Assembly (NCBI RefSeq): GCF_900142365.1
Contig: NZ_FRAP01000002.1
Location: forward strand, 369,089-433,088
Reading direction: 5' to 3'
Origin: Pseudonocardia thermophila
GTDB lineage: Bacteria > Actinomycetota > Actinomycetes > Mycobacteriales > Pseudonocardiaceae
Length of the DNA stretch: 64,000 nt
Each line of letters opens with the position of its first letter. Within the stretch, counting starts at the first letter, position 1. Below are positions 35,956 to 44,745 of the stretch, piece after piece. The notes beneath the pieces are model-generated. The model was given only the letters and a program-made list of their open reading frames with translations, was not told where the DNA came from and did not search any database. Position numbers and translations under genes: made by a program.

Positions 35956-36965
35956 CCGCCGCGGTTGCGCTCGACATGGTGTTCGTGGTCGATCCCGTCG
36001 AGTCGCTGGCACCCGGGCACGACACGAGCGTCGCGCTGATGGAGGCCGCGCAGCTGCGGGGCCACCGGGTGCTGATCACGACGGCGAAGGATCTGAGCTA
36101 CGCCGACGGGGAGGTGACGGCCCGCTGCACGGCCGTCACCCTGCGCCCCGCGGTCCTGCACGACGGTCGCTGGATGACCGACGCCGAGTGGTACACCCTT
36201 GGCCCGAGCACCGACCGGGCGCTCTCGGAGGCCGCGGTGGTGTTCATGCGCACCGACCCACCGGTGGATCCGGCCTATCTGCGCGCGACGTACCTGCTCG
36301 ATCTCGTCGACCGCACGCGCACGCTGGTCGTGAACTCGCCGTCCGGCCTCCGGGACGCCAACGAGAAGCTCTTCGGTCTGCGGGAACCGGATCTCATGCC
36401 GCCGACGCTGGTCACCGCTGACCGGGACCGGATCCGCGACACCGTGCGCCGCTGGGGGCGGGCGGTCTTGAAACCGACCGATGCGATGGCGGGCCGGGGG
36501 GTCCTCGTGCTCACCCCGGAGGACCCGAATCTGTCCTCGATCGTGGACGGCGCCACCGAACGCGGAACTGTCCAGGTAGTCGTGCAGCAGTGGGTGGCCG
36601 AGGCGGATGCCGGGGACCGTCGCCTCATCGTGCTCGACGGTGAACCGATCGGGGTCGTCCGCCGGATCGCCCGGGGCGGCGACTTCCGGTGCAACATGGC
36701 CGCAGGCGCCGGGGTCCGCGCCGACCAGGTCACGGTCGCGGACCGGTTGCTCTGCGAACGCCTCGCCCCGCACCTTCGGGCACTGGGTCTGCGCTTCGTC
36801 GGGCTCGACGTCATCGGTGACCGGCTCACCGAGGTCAACGTCACCAGCCCCACCGGGGTCCGCGAGATCGACGCCCTCTGCGGCACCCACCTGGCGCACG
36901 ACGTCATCGTCTGGGCCGAACGGGTCTGCCCGGCCCCGGTCGTCCCGGAGCGGCGCCGCCGATGA
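35952..36965 (+). CDS. gshB: Glutathione synthetase
   Basis: 337 residues. ATP-grasp enzyme that adds glycine to gamma-glutamylcysteine. The N-terminal substrate domain (MVFVVDPVESLAPGHDTSVALM) is followed by the ATP-binding segment AVLKPTDAMAGRGV, and the Mg/ATP-binding LTEVNVTSPTGVREID closes the protein. The length is that of the prokaryotic GshB family. ATGA overlap with both neighbours. Most actinobacteria lack this gene, so it belongs to the iso pathway rather than to general metabolism. Confidence 0.88.
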   Translation: MTAAVALDMVFVVDPVESLAPGHDTSVALMEAAQLRGHRVLITTAKDLSYADGEVTARCTAVTLRPAVLHDGRWMTDAEWYTLGPSTDRALSEAAVVFMRTDPPVDPAYLRATYLLDLVDRTRTLVVNSPSGLRDANEKLFGLREPDLMPPTLVTADRDRIRDTVRRWGRAVLKPTDAMAGRGVLVLTPEDPNLSSIVDGATERGTVQVVVQQWVAEADAGDRRLIVLDGEPIGVVRRIARGGDFRCNMAAGAGVRADQVTVADRLLCERLAPHLRALGLRFVGLDVIGDRLTEVNVTSPTGVREIDALCGTHLAHDVIVWAERVCPAPVVPERRRR

Positions 36966-38347
36966 CGACCTCGCTGCGCATGGTCGTGGTCGGCGCCGAC
37001 GCGGCCGGGATGAGCGCGGCCCATCAGGCCCTGCGCGGCGCCGCCCGGCGGGGCAGGCGGATCGAGGTGGTGGTCCTCGAACGGTCGCAGCACACGTCCT
37101 ACTCGGCCTGCGGCCTGCCGTACTGGGTGGCGGGCGACGTCGACGGCCCGGCCCGGTTGCTCGCTCGCAGCGCCGCGCAGCACCGGGAGATGGGCGTCGA
37201 TCTGCGGATGGGGGCGACCGCGACCGGTCTGGATCTGGACGCCGGGTTCGTCGAGTACGTCGACGACGCGGGAGGGCACCGAGTCGACTTCGACGAGGTC
37301 GTGCTCGCCACGGGGGCGGCGCCGATCGTTCCCCGGTGGGCGCGAGACGACCGCGGCGCCCTCCGGCCCGGCGTCCGCCCGCTGAAGAACCTGGACGACG
37401 GGGCCTACTGGATCGACCGGTTCGGGGGCGGTCGCCCCGGTCGTGCGGTCGTCGTCGGCGGCGGCTACGTCGGCCTGGAGATGGCCGAGGCGCTGCTTCG
37501 CCGGGGCTGGTCGACGACTCTGATCACCCGGTCGCGGGTGATGAACACGCTCGACGAGGACATGAGCACCCGGATCGAGCCCGCGCTCGCCGAGGCCGGG
37601 GTCGAGGTCGTGTCGGAGACGACGGCCGTGGCGCTGGAGTGCCGCGGTGCGGCCGGCGCGACGGTCGTGGCGACGGCCGACGGCCGCACGTACGCGGCGG
37701 ACGCCGTCGTCCTGGCGACGGGGGTCGAGCCGGTGAGCGAGCTCGGCGCGGCGGCGGGACTCCCGCTGGGGAAATCGGGCGGGTATCTGCCGGATCCGGC
37801 CGGGCGGCTGGCGGCAGGTGTGTGGGCGGCCGGTGACTGCTGCGAGTCGCTGCACCGCGTCACGGGCGAGTACGTCTTCTTCCCGCTCGGCACACACGCG
37901 AACAAGCAGGGACGCGTCGTCGGCGAGAACATCAGCGGCGGGTCGGCGACCTTCGGCGGCGTCCTGGGCACCGCCGTCACGCGCTTCGCTGCCGGGGGCG
38001 CCCACGTCGAGGTCGCCCACACCGGGTTGAGCAGCGCGGAGGCGGAGACCGCGGGGCTTCGCACGGCCGGGCTGGTCACCGAGGGCCGCACCGCGAGCGG
38101 GTACATGCCGCAGGCGCGCCCCATCGCCACGAAGGTCCTCGCGGAGCGCGGGACCCGCCGGCTGCTGGGCATGCAGATCGTCGGCGGGCAGGGTGCGGGC
38201 AAGCGCATCGACACCGCCGCCGCGGCGCTCTGGGGACGGCTGACGGTGGACGATCTCGCGCAGATGGACCTGGCCTACGCTCCTCCGTTCGCCACCGTGT
38301 GGGAGGCCGTCCAGCTCGCCGCCCGCCGCCTCGCCGACCGTCTGTGA
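36962..38347 (+). CDS. CoA-disulfide reductase-like FAD/NAD(P) oxidoreductase
   Basis: 461 residues. Two Rossmann motifs (VVVGADAAGMSAA for FAD, VVVGGGYVGLEMAEAL for NAD(P)H), a third FAD motif GVWAAGDCCES, and a C-terminal dimerisation domain. The single redox Cys50 in SYSACGLPYW corresponds to the Cys of CoA-disulfide reductase and NADH peroxidase types rather than the CxxxxC pair of glutathione reductase. Isoprene clusters of Rhodococcus carry a gene annotated as CoA-disulfide reductase. It probably keeps CoA or glutathione thiols reduced, or cleaves a mixed disulfide in the pathway. Last gene of the operon, before a hairpin. Confidence 0.82.
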   Translation: MTTSLRMVVVGADAAGMSAAHQALRGAARRGRRIEVVVLERSQHTSYSACGLPYWVAGDVDGPARLLARSAAQHREMGVDLRMGATATGLDLDAGFVEYVDDAGGHRVDFDEVVLATGAAPIVPRWARDDRGALRPGVRPLKNLDDGAYWIDRFGGGRPGRAVVVGGGYVGLEMAEALLRRGWSTTLITRSRVMNTLDEDMSTRIEPALAEAGVEVVSETTAVALECRGAAGATVVATADGRTYAADAVVLATGVEPVSELGAAAGLPLGKSGGYLPDPAGRLAAGVWAAGDCCESLHRVTGEYVFFPLGTHANKQGRVVGENISGGSATFGGVLGTAVTRFAAGGAHVEVAHTGLSSAEAETAGLRTAGLVTEGRTASGYMPQARPIATKVLAERGTRRLLGMQIVGGQGAGKRIDTAAAALWGRLTVDDLAQMDLAYAPPFATVWEAVQLAARRLADRL

Positions 38348-38364
38348 GGCCGGCCGGACGAGCG

Positions 38365-38394
38365 GGCCCGGCGCCCCGCGTCGGACGCCGGGCC
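38365..38394. terminator. Hairpin between convergent genes
   Basis: GGCCCGGCG (38365-38373) pairs with CGCCGGGCC (38386-38394) around a 12-base loop. It lies between the end of the iso operon and the convergent flavoprotein gene, so it could terminate both. Confidence 0.55.
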
Positions 38395-38402
38395 GGGCCG
38401 GG

Positions 38403-39821
38403 TCAGGCAGCCGCGGGAGCGGTCAGCTGCTTCGCCAGGCTCGCCCCGATCAGGCGGCCGAACGTGTTGGACCGCAGCACCGAGGTGGCCGGCGGGTACT
38501 CGTGGTAGAAGAGCCCGGTGATCTCACCCGCGGCGTACAGGCCCGGGATCGGCACGTCGTTGGTGCTCAGTACCCGGCCGTCCAGGTCCACCTTCAGACC
38601 GCCGAAGGTGAACGTCAGGTTCGTCGTCATCGGGAAGCCGTAGAACGGCGGCTCGGCGATCGGGTTCGCCCAGTTCGACTTCGGCGGGGTGATGCCGGTG
38701 GTCTTCTTGCCGTCCAGCTTCGCCGGGTCCCACTCGCCGGGGCCGCAGGCGGCGTTGAAGGCGTTGACGGTGGCCTCCAGCTTCGCCGGGTCGAGCCCGA
38801 GCTCCTCCGCCAGGCCGCGGATGGTGTCGGCCTGCGCCGGCGGTTGGTCGGTCGTCTCGTAGACCCAGCTGCCCGTGAACCGGTCCATCACCACGCGGTC
38901 GGTGATGAAGTACGCCTTCTGGTTCTGGTTGCGCCACACCTCGTACGCGATCAGCTCGAACGAGGCGAACAGGTAGTCCTCGCCCTCGTCGTAGAACCGC
39001 TCGCAGTCCTCGTTGACGACGATGCCGTAGTTGTGGCCCCAGATGACCGCGTCCGGCTTGGTGGCGCGGGTGTCCACCAGCTCGGAGTGCACCATGTCGA
39101 ACTGCCCGGCGGTGCCGGCGCCGATCTCCATGGCCATGCGGATGCCGGCGCCGCGGTTGTACTTGATGCCGGGTGCGATGAGCGGCAGGTCGACGGCGTC
39201 CTTGCCGATGTACTGGGTCAGCATCTCCGGGTTGCCCTCGAATCCGCCGCAGGCCAGCACGACGGCCTTGCCGGTGATCGTCGTGAGCAGCCCGTCCGGC
39301 TTGCGCACGACGACGCCGACGACCCGGCCCTCGTCGTCGAGCTTCAGCCGGATCGCCTCGTGCTCCCAGAACACGCGGCAGGTGTCGTACTGCTCGATGT
39401 GGTTGAAGTAGGCGTCGACGATCGCCTTTCCGCCGCCGTTCGGGTAGACGAAGTGCTGCTCGTCGAATTCCAGCGCGACGTTCGGTTCGTCGTGGTGGAT
39501 CAACTCGACGCCGTGGTCCTCCATGAACTTCACGGTCGCCGGTACCTCGGCCTCGAACGTGCGGCAGTAGTCGAGGTCGGCGAGGCCGCGGCAGTCGCGC
39601 TCCATGCGGCCGACCCAGTCCTTCGAGAGCGTGTTGTCCCGGTTGAGCCGCAGGTAGGCCATGGTCCAGCGGGACGCGCCCGCGCGCTCGCCCTTCTTGC
39701 CGGCCTCGATCAGCGCTACCCGGCCGGGCTTGCCGGCCTTCTTCGTCTCCTCGAGGAAGCTCAGGGTCGTCGCCGATCCGGCGAATCCGCTCCCGACGAC
39801 CACCACGTCGTAGTCCGGCAC
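38403..39821 (-). CDS. Fumarate reductase/succinate dehydrogenase-type FAD flavoprotein
   Basis: 472 residues from GTG 39821, preceded on this strand by AAGGAGGACGCT. The N-terminal FAD motif VVVGSGFAGSATTL is followed by ASRWTMAYLRLN and the C-terminal GLYAAGEITGLFYHEYPPATS, as in TcuA-like and 3-ketosteroid-dehydrogenase-like flavoproteins. No haem or iron-sulfur partner is adjacent, so it is a soluble dehydrogenase or reductase acting on a C-C double bond; the substrate is not evident. It diverges from an MFS exporter and shares a promoter element with the aldehyde dehydrogenase at 20285-21763. Confidence 0.82.
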   Translation of the reverse strand: MPDYDVVVVGSGFAGSATTLSFLEETKKAGKPGRVALIEAGKKGERAGASRWTMAYLRLNRDNTLSKDWVGRMERDCRGLADLDYCRTFEAEVPATVKFMEDHGVELIHHDEPNVALEFDEQHFVYPNGGGKAIVDAYFNHIEQYDTCRVFWEHEAIRLKLDDEGRVVGVVVRKPDGLLTTITGKAVVLACGGFEGNPEMLTQYIGKDAVDLPLIAPGIKYNRGAGIRMAMEIGAGTAGQFDMVHSELVDTRATKPDAVIWGHNYGIVVNEDCERFYDEGEDYLFASFELIAYEVWRNQNQKAYFITDRVVMDRFTGSWVYETTDQPPAQADTIRGLAEELGLDPAKLEATVNAFNAACGPGEWDPAKLDGKKTTGITPPKSNWANPIAEPPFYGFPMTTNLTFTFGGLKVDLDGRVLSTNDVPIPGLYAAGEITGLFYHEYPPATSVLRSNTFGRLIGASLAKQLTAPAAA

Positions 39822-39877
39822 AGCGTCCTCCTTCGTCCGATTGGTGCCGAAAACGGTAGGAGCGGGTGATTTCCGGG

Positions 39878-39887
39878 GCTATCCGCG
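39878..39887 (-). promoter_or_regulatory. CGCGGATAGC element upstream of the flavoprotein gene
   Basis: Same ten bases as at 21822-21831, here 57-66 bases before the start codon and followed 17 bases later by CCTACCGT. The matching distance in both promoters argues for one shared activator, possibly the AraC-family protein at 22000. Confidence 0.35.
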
Positions 39888-39993
39888 CCGCGTTCGCGAA
39901 TGTCCGGCATACGGCGCCGATCCGCGTACGACCGCGCTCATCCGGCAGGAGATACTTGGACGTCCTACTGGTTCGAGGTTGGGTGGCTGCACG

Positions 39994-41346
39994 GTGCGTG
40001 AGGCGCTGCGCCTGATGGTGCCGATCGTCCTGGCCGCGATGCTCAACCCGCTCAACACCTCGCTGGTGGTCACGGCGCTCGCGCCGATCTCCGCCGATCT
40101 CGGCGTCGCTGCCGGCGACACGGCGGTGCTCGTCGCCGTCCTGTACCTCGCCTCGGCCACCGTGCAACCGGTGGCGGGCCGGCTGGCCGACGACTTCGGG
40201 CCGCGCCGGGTGATGGTGACCGGATCGCTGGTGCTCGGGCTCGGCGCCGCTATCGGGTGGACGGCAACGAACCTCGCCGGCCTCGTCGTCGCGCGGATCC
40301 TCATCGGGCTGGGCGGCGCAGGCGCGTACCCGGCGGGGATGCTGCTGATCCAGCGGGCGGCCCACGCGGCCGGGGAGACCGGGCCGCCGCGCGGGCGGCT
40401 GGCTGTGCTCAACGTCGTCGGCCAGGCGACGGTCGCGGCCGGGCTGCCGGCCGGCGGGTTCCTCGTCGAGCTCGCGGGCTGGCGGGGCACGTTCGCGGTG
40501 AACGTCCCGCTCGCGCTGCTCGCCGTGGTGACGGCGCTGGTCCTGATCGAGCGCGACCCGCCGGGCCCGCCGCGCCGGGGGTCGCTGGCCCGGCAGCTGG
40601 ACCTGGCCGGGATCCTGCTGTTCGCCGCCGCCCTGATCGCGCTGCTCGGCGGGCTGCTGATCAGTTCGGGCGCGGCCACCGGGGTGCTGCTCGCGATCGG
40701 CGCCGTCGCTTCGGCCGTGTTCGTGCGGCACGAGCTGCGGGTGCCGACGCCGTTCCTCGACCTGCGCGCCCTCGTCGGCAACGGCGCGCTCAGCCGCACC
40801 TACCTGCGGACCGGCATCGGGCTGGTCGGCGTCTACGTCGTGCTCTACGCCCTCCCGCTCTGGCTGCAGGACCGGCAGGGCTTCGCGCCGTCGGCGGTCG
40901 CGTTCCTCACCGTGCCTGTGATGGTCGTCGGCGTGGTGGCGTCGATCGCGGTCGCGCGCATGCGGGCACCGTGGCTCCCGCTCGCCGCTGCCGCGTTGGC
41001 CTCGCTGGGCGGGGCGGGTGCGCTCGTGGTGAGCGTCCTGGCCGCGGCGACGGTGCTGCCGGTGCTCGTGGCGACCGCGCTGTTCGGGATCGTCATGGGC
41101 GCGACGAGCGCGGCGAACCAGCAGGCGCTCTACGTGCAGGCCGATCCGGGCCGGCTCGGCACGGCGGCCGGGCTGATGCGCACCGCGCACTTCCTCGACT
41201 CGATCTGGTCCACGGCGCTGGTCGGCGTCGCGTTCCAGCACGGCGTGACCGACGGCGGCCTGCTGGTCATCGCCGCTGTTGTGGCGGTCGCGAGCGTGCT
41301 GATGCTCGCTCTGGCGGTGGGGGACCGGGCGCTCCGCCGGACCTGA
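39994..41346 (+). CDS. Major facilitator superfamily transporter (DHA-type)
   Basis: 450 residues from GTG 39994, where the first transmembrane helix begins shortly after (LMVPIVLAAMLNPLNTSLVV); an upstream extension in the same frame to 39841 is not hydrophobic and is likely untranslated. About 12-14 membrane helices, with the motif A-like loop GRLADDFGPRRVMVTG after helix 2 and the ALAPISADLG segment of drug/proton antiporters. Role unknown: export of a toxic substrate or product is a guess. Followed by the IclR-site promoter of the next operon. Confidence 0.83.
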   Translation: MREALRLMVPIVLAAMLNPLNTSLVVTALAPISADLGVAAGDTAVLVAVLYLASATVQPVAGRLADDFGPRRVMVTGSLVLGLGAAIGWTATNLAGLVVARILIGLGGAGAYPAGMLLIQRAAHAAGETGPPRGRLAVLNVVGQATVAAGLPAGGFLVELAGWRGTFAVNVPLALLAVVTALVLIERDPPGPPRRGSLARQLDLAGILLFAAALIALLGGLLISSGAATGVLLAIGAVASAVFVRHELRVPTPFLDLRALVGNGALSRTYLRTGIGLVGVYVVLYALPLWLQDRQGFAPSAVAFLTVPVMVVGVVASIAVARMRAPWLPLAAAALASLGGAGALVVSVLAAATVLPVLVATALFGIVMGATSAANQQALYVQADPGRLGTAAGLMRTAHFLDSIWSTALVGVAFQHGVTDGGLLVIAAVVAVASVLMLALAVGDRALRRT

Positions 41347-41354
41347 TCCAGTCT

Positions 41355-41369
41355 GTGCGCATTGCGCAC
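41355..41369. promoter_or_regulatory. Perfect copy of the shared IclR-type operator
   Basis: GTGCGCATTGCGCAC is a perfect 15-bp palindrome with a central T, beginning nine bases after the MFS stop. It is the best match to the motif repeated at 41472, 53945, 53965 and 56816. Confidence 0.65.
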
Positions 41370-41451
41370 GATCTGCGCGACATGCGCGGGATGATGCCCG
41401 ATTTCTCCGACTGTCTCAAGTCTGGAATCGCGTCTGTTTCGGCCGTATCGT

Positions 41452-41486
41452 CGACGCAACGCGCACGAAACGTGCGCAATACGCAC
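41452..41486. promoter_or_regulatory. Paired IclR-type operators before the 41498 operon
   Basis: CGACGCAACGCGCAC (41452-41466) and GTGCGCAATACGCAC (41472-41486) are spaced 20 bp start to start; the second is a near copy of the perfect site at 41355. GCGCACG-AAA-CGTGCGC (41461-41477) also forms an inverted repeat bridging them. The pair ends 11 bp before the ATG, so a bound regulator would cover the promoter or leader. Confidence 0.6.
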
Positions 41487-41497
41487 AGGAGGCTGTC

Positions 41498-43561
41498 ATG
41501 GGTGGACCGACTGCCCAACGGCCGCTGGCCGGTCTGCTGGTCGTGGAGCTGGGTGATCGGGTCTCGGTCGCGGCCTGCGGTGGCCTGCTCGCCGGGCTCG
41601 GCGCGGACGTCGTGCTCGTCGAGCGGGCGGGGAGGGTTCCCGCAGGTCGCGCCGCCGCCGCGGCGGGCAAGCACAGCCTCGTCGTCGACGAGGCGGACCC
41701 GGCCGATCGCGCGCTGCTGCACGATCTGCTCCTCCGCGCCGACGCGGTGCTGCTCTCGACCGACACCGATCCGCGCTCACGCAAGGTCTGGGCCGCACCG
41801 CGCCCGCGCGGGCAGCTGCTCTGCGACCTCACCGCGTTCGGCCACGACGGCCCGCTCGCGGGCACGCCCGCCTCACCGGCGCGGGTGGAGGCGCTGGCCG
41901 GGATCGCCGAGACGACCGGGCGGCGCGACGGCCCCCCGGTGCTGCTGGGCGTCCCGCTGGTCGAGATGGAGACCGCTGTCTACGCCGCGAGCGCGCTGCT
42001 CGCCGCCCTGCGCGTGCGCCGCCGGGAGGGGATCGGCCAGCGCATCGAGGTCGCCTCTTACGACGTCGCCGTGCACGCGCTCGCCGCGTTCCTGCCGCTG
42101 CCGTTCACCGGGCGGATCGCGACCCGCAACGGCAACCGCCACCCGACGCTCGCCCCGTGGAACGCCTACCCGGCGGCCGACGGCTGGGTGGTGATCTGCG
42201 CGCCGACCGACGACCAGTGGGACCGGCTGTGCACCGTGATGGGCCGCCGGGAGCTCGTCACCGATCCCCGGTTCGCCACGACCACCGCGCGCATGGAGAA
42301 CGCCGACGCGATCGACGTCGAGGTGGCCGCCTGGACCCGCACGCTCACGATCGCGGAGTGCCTGGCCGTCCTCTCCGAGATCGTCATCCCGGCCGGGCCG
42401 GTGGTCCCGCTCGCCGGGCTCGCCGACGAACCGAACCTGCGCCACCGCGAGCTGGTGCACCGCGTCCGCGATCCCGGATCGGCCGGCGACGTGCTGCTGC
42501 CGGCGTGCCCGGTGCGGCTCGGCCCGGTCGTCCCGCCGCAGGTCCCCGTCCGCGACGGCGGCCGGGAGCGGGTGCTCGGCTGGGTCCGCGACCGGCTCCC
42601 GGACGGCCCGCTCGTCACCGGTGACCCGGCGGTGCCGGGGCGGCCGCTCGCCGGACTGACCGTGCTGGAGATCGGGATGAACACCGTCGGGCCGCTCGCC
42701 GGGAAGATCCTGGGCGCGCTGGGCGCCGACGTCATCAAGATCGAGCCGCCGCGCGGCGACTCCAACCGGCACAACGCGCCGCTGCGGGAGGACGGCGAGG
42801 CCTACATCTTCGCGCTGCTGAACTCCGACAAGCGCGGCCTCGTCCTCGATCTGCGCGCCGACGCCGACCGCGCCGTGCTGCAGCGGCTGCTGCACACCGC
42901 CGACGCCGTGCTGGAGAACCTCAAACCCGGCTCGCTCGGCCGGCTGGGCTTCGGTCCCGACGTGCGCGCCGAGCACCCCGGCCTCGTGTACTGCTCGATG
43001 AGCGGCTTCGGCCACGACAGCGCCTACCCGGGCCGGCCCGCGCTCGACACGGTCGTGCAGGCGGTCTCGGGCGTGATGAGCGCGACCGAGGTCGACGGGG
43101 TGCCGACCAAGTCGGGGATCTCGATCGCCGACCAGCTCGGCGGCCTGTTCGGCCTGCTCGGGACGCTCGCCGCGCTCGAAGGTCGCGACCGCGGGGCCGG
43201 CGTCGGTGCCCACGTCGACATCGCCATGCAGGACGCCTCGGCGTGGGCCACGCACACCCGCTGGAACGCGACCGGGCCCCGCCGCGCCCGGATCGTCGAC
43301 GGCCCGGACGGCCCGGTGCTGGACGAGGACGGGGAGCAGGTCCCGGTCGCGACGGTCGCCGAGGTGCTCGCCCACGGGCAGACCCGCGCCCGCGAGCTGA
43401 TCGTGGAGCGCGCCGCGATCGACGGCAGCCGATGGCCGCTGCTCGCCCCGCCGATCCGGCTGCGCTCGACGCCCGCCCGGGTGGACAAAGCGATGCCGCG
43501 GCTCGGGTTCCCCGACCCGACGCTGGCCGAGGTGGCCGCCGTGCCGGTGGGAGGTGCGTGA
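41498..43561 (+). CDS. Tandem two-domain family III CoA-transferase
   Basis: 687 residues, about twice the usual CaiB/BaiF length. Domain 1 (about residues 1-365) starts with RPLAGLLVVELGD and keeps the catalytic Asp in ASYDVAVH but has a shortened N-terminal part. Domain 2 (about 376-687) starts with RPLAGLTVLEIGMNTVGPLAG and keeps its Asp in IAMQDASAW. Family III enzymes are intertwined dimers, so the fusion would give a pseudo-dimer in one chain. First gene of the second catabolic operon; preceded by AGGAGG. It probably activates an acid to its CoA ester, alongside the ligase at 47444. Confidence 0.85.
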   Translation: MGGPTAQRPLAGLLVVELGDRVSVAACGGLLAGLGADVVLVERAGRVPAGRAAAAAGKHSLVVDEADPADRALLHDLLLRADAVLLSTDTDPRSRKVWAAPRPRGQLLCDLTAFGHDGPLAGTPASPARVEALAGIAETTGRRDGPPVLLGVPLVEMETAVYAASALLAALRVRRREGIGQRIEVASYDVAVHALAAFLPLPFTGRIATRNGNRHPTLAPWNAYPAADGWVVICAPTDDQWDRLCTVMGRRELVTDPRFATTTARMENADAIDVEVAAWTRTLTIAECLAVLSEIVIPAGPVVPLAGLADEPNLRHRELVHRVRDPGSAGDVLLPACPVRLGPVVPPQVPVRDGGRERVLGWVRDRLPDGPLVTGDPAVPGRPLAGLTVLEIGMNTVGPLAGKILGALGADVIKIEPPRGDSNRHNAPLREDGEAYIFALLNSDKRGLVLDLRADADRAVLQRLLHTADAVLENLKPGSLGRLGFGPDVRAEHPGLVYCSMSGFGHDSAYPGRPALDTVVQAVSGVMSATEVDGVPTKSGISIADQLGGLFGLLGTLAALEGRDRGAGVGAHVDIAMQDASAWATHTRWNATGPRRARIVDGPDGPVLDEDGEQVPVATVAEVLAHGQTRARELIVERAAIDGSRWPLLAPPIRLRSTPARVDKAMPRLGFPDPTLAEVAAVPVGGA

Positions 43562-44745
43562 TGCCGGACCTGGAACGGCTCTCCGCGGTCGCCGGGACCG
43601 TCGCGGTGGTCGGCGTGGGGGAGACCGACTACGGTGCCGACCACGCCCGCAGCCGCCGCGGCGAACCCATCGGCGACGGCTACGCCCACGCGGCCACGGC
43701 GCTGCGCCGTGCGCTCGCCGACTGCGGGCTGACCAAGGACGACGTCGACGGACTGGTCTGCGGCCCGACCCTCGCCAGCGAGCGGCTCGGCGAGGTGCTC
43801 GGGATCGACACGCGCTGGGCCGACCAGGCCGACGCCGTGCAAGCCGTCGTCAAGGCCACCGCCGCGATCCACGCCGGGCTCGCCGAGACCGTCGCGCTCG
43901 TCTATGGCACCGACCAGCGCGCCGCCGGCGTCGCCTACGGCGGCGAGGGCGCGGCCGGCGGCGAGCGGCACCTGTCCTACACCTACTTCTCCCCGTGGGG
44001 GCTGACCTCCCAGGGCGCGCTCTACGCGCTGCTGGCCAACCGCTACCTGGCCGAGACCGGGATGACCGAGCGCGAGCTCGGCGGGGTGGCCGTCGCGCAG
44101 CGGGCCTTCGCCCGGCTGCACCCGCACGCGGTGATGCGCGCGCCGCTCACGATCGAGGACCACCTCGCGCAGCCGTACATCTGCGAGCCGCTGCGGCGCA
44201 CCGACTACTGCCTGATCAACGACGGCGGCGTGGCGCTCGTGCTCACCACGGCGGAGCGGGCCCGGCGGCTGGACCGTCCGTTCGTCCTGGTGCGCGGCAT
44301 CGGCCGCAGCGACCACAACCGCGACGCGACGAGCCTGCGGCCGCGCCTGGAGGAGTTCTACCGGCCCGCCCAGCGCGCCGCTGCCGAGCAGGTCTACGCC
44401 ATGGCCGGCCTCGGCCCGCAGGACGTCGACGTCCTGCAGATCTACGACAGCTTCTCCGTGCACGTCCCGCTCGCGCTGGAGGGCTTCGGGTTCTGCGGCG
44501 ACGGCGAGGCGGGCAAGCTGATCTCCTCCGGCGATCTCGGGCCCGGCGGACGCCTGCCGGTCAACACCGCGGGCGGGCACCTGTCCGGCAGCTACATGCA
44601 GGGGTGGGGGCACCAGGCGGAAGTGGTGCGCCAGCTGCGCGCCGAGGCGGGTGACCGGCAGGTCCCCGGCGCGCGGATCGGCCAGTACGTCTCCGACGTC
44701 GCCGGCAAGGTCACCTCGATCGTCTACGAGGGGGTGGCCCGGTGA
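43561..44745 (+). CDS. SCP2/lipid-transfer-type thiolase-fold protein, possible retro-aldolase
   Basis: 394 residues of the thiolase fold (VAVVGVGETDYGADHARSR, ... DVLQIYDSFSVHVPLALEGFGFC, NTAGGHLSGSYMQGWGHQAEVV). The usual N-terminal nucleophile Cys is not seen at the expected helix (ADAVQAVVKATAAIHAG), as in Ltp2-like proteins. It is coupled to a DUF35 protein. Ltp2 with a DUF35 partner is an aldolase that cleaves a tertiary 3-hydroxyacyl-CoA in steroid side-chain breakdown; a similar C-C cleavage is a good hypothesis here, with the ALDH at 46008 taking an aldehyde product. Confidence 0.78.
   Translation: MPDLERLSAVAGTVAVVGVGETDYGADHARSRRGEPIGDGYAHAATALRRALADCGLTKDDVDGLVCGPTLASERLGEVLGIDTRWADQADAVQAVVKATAAIHAGLAETVALVYGTDQRAAGVAYGGEGAAGGERHLSYTYFSPWGLTSQGALYALLANRYLAETGMTERELGGVAVAQRAFARLHPHAVMRAPLTIEDHLAQPYICEPLRRTDYCLINDGGVALVLTTAERARRLDRPFVLVRGIGRSDHNRDATSLRPRLEEFYRPAQRAAAEQVYAMAGLGPQDVDVLQIYDSFSVHVPLALEGFGFCGDGEAGKLISSGDLGPGGRLPVNTAGGHLSGSYMQGWGHQAEVVRQLRAEAGDRQVPGARIGQYVSDVAGKVTSIVYEGVAR

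Noticed and set aside
39841..39993. N-terminal extension of the MFS transporter to a TTG at 39841
   Set aside because: The extra 51 residues are charged and lack any motif; the region contains the promoter elements of the divergent flavoprotein gene.
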